Shown: piece by piece, positions 63,990-64,000 of the stretch
Numbering within the stretch: the first letter of the stretch is position 1
Layout: each line of letters begins with the position of its first letter
DNA from: Euwallacea fornicatus
Taxonomy: Eukaryota > Arthropoda > Insecta > Coleoptera > Curculionidae
Direction: 5' to 3'
DNA: 64,000 nucleotides
Assembly (NCBI RefSeq): GCF_040115645.1
Contig: NC_089551.1
Span: forward strand, 1,178,001-1,242,000
Notes under the pieces: generated by a model
What the model was told of the DNA's origin: nothing
What the model saw: only the letters and a program-made list of their open reading frames with translations
Databases searched by the model: none
Program-made: the position numbers and the translations under genes

Positions 63990-64000
63990 TATGAGTACTG

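Larger units (their letters stand above)
51764..64000. other. Gene-free region upstream of Blimp-1
   Basis: About 12 kb without a recognisable exon. The 5' non-coding exons and promoter of Blimp-1 may lie within the first part. Contents that can be named are GATGAC and TG microsatellites (53.3 and 54.8 kb), diverged and then near-identical ~150-bp satellite units (58.3-58.8 and 60.76-61.69 kb), single CGCCACTG/CAGTGGCG transposon-like ends and a GGTACC-dense block at 62.2-64.0 kb. The open frames here are short or are by-products of the repeats. Confidence 0.6.

Noticed and set aside
1..64000. Search for tRNA and rRNA genes
   Set aside because: The few GGTTCGA-like B-box matches lack a partner A box and cloverleaf arms; no RNA gene could be supported by eye.

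Overview
This window is nuclear DNA from an animal, almost certainly an insect. It has spliced genes with GT/AG introns, many of only 50-75 bp, simple repeats and decayed DNA transposons. The five protein-coding genes that can be recognised are the insect forms of animal families. A beetle would fit, but that is a guess. There is no operon structure and no sign of prokaryotic or organelle DNA.

Layout. From 1 to about 15.5 kb is gene-free DNA. An intronless SoxB1 gene (SoxNeuro type) lies at 15,768-16,775 (+). From 16.8 to 36.0 kb is a second gene-free stretch holding a Tc1-like transposase relic, two minisatellites and a duplicated ~200-bp repeat. A compact cluster fills 36.0-51.8 kb: a SAMD8/SMSr-type ceramide phosphoethanolamine synthase-related gene (+, 3 coding exons); the DNA polymerase alpha catalytic subunit (-, 9 exons); a DDX3/belle DEAD-box RNA helicase (+, 10 exons); and a Blimp-1/PRDM1 PR-domain zinc-finger repressor (-, at least 5 coding exons). 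From 51.8 to 64.0 kb lies non-coding DNA upstream of Blimp-1, with microsatellites, a ~150-bp satellite array and a striking concentration of the palindrome GGTACC.

Arrangement. The SMSr and polymerase alpha genes are tail-to-tail, and their poly(A) signals suggest overlapping 3' ends. Polymerase alpha and belle are head-to-head across 600 bp, which contains a textbook E2F site about 100 bp from the polymerase start codon. Belle and Blimp-1 are tail-to-tail. Three housekeeping genes therefore sit packed together, while the two developmental regulators (SoxN and Blimp-1) border long gene-free DNA that is likely to hold their enhancers. I reconstructed exon boundaries by eye from splice signals, reading-frame continuity and family knowledge. 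All of the polymerase alpha, belle and SMSr exons join in frame to a complete protein.

No gene set here looks like an undescribed system. The most unusual signal is GGTACC: 47 copies counted by eye, against roughly 11-16 expected by chance. Fourteen of them fall in the last 1.8 kb, and many are extended to GGTGGTACC.
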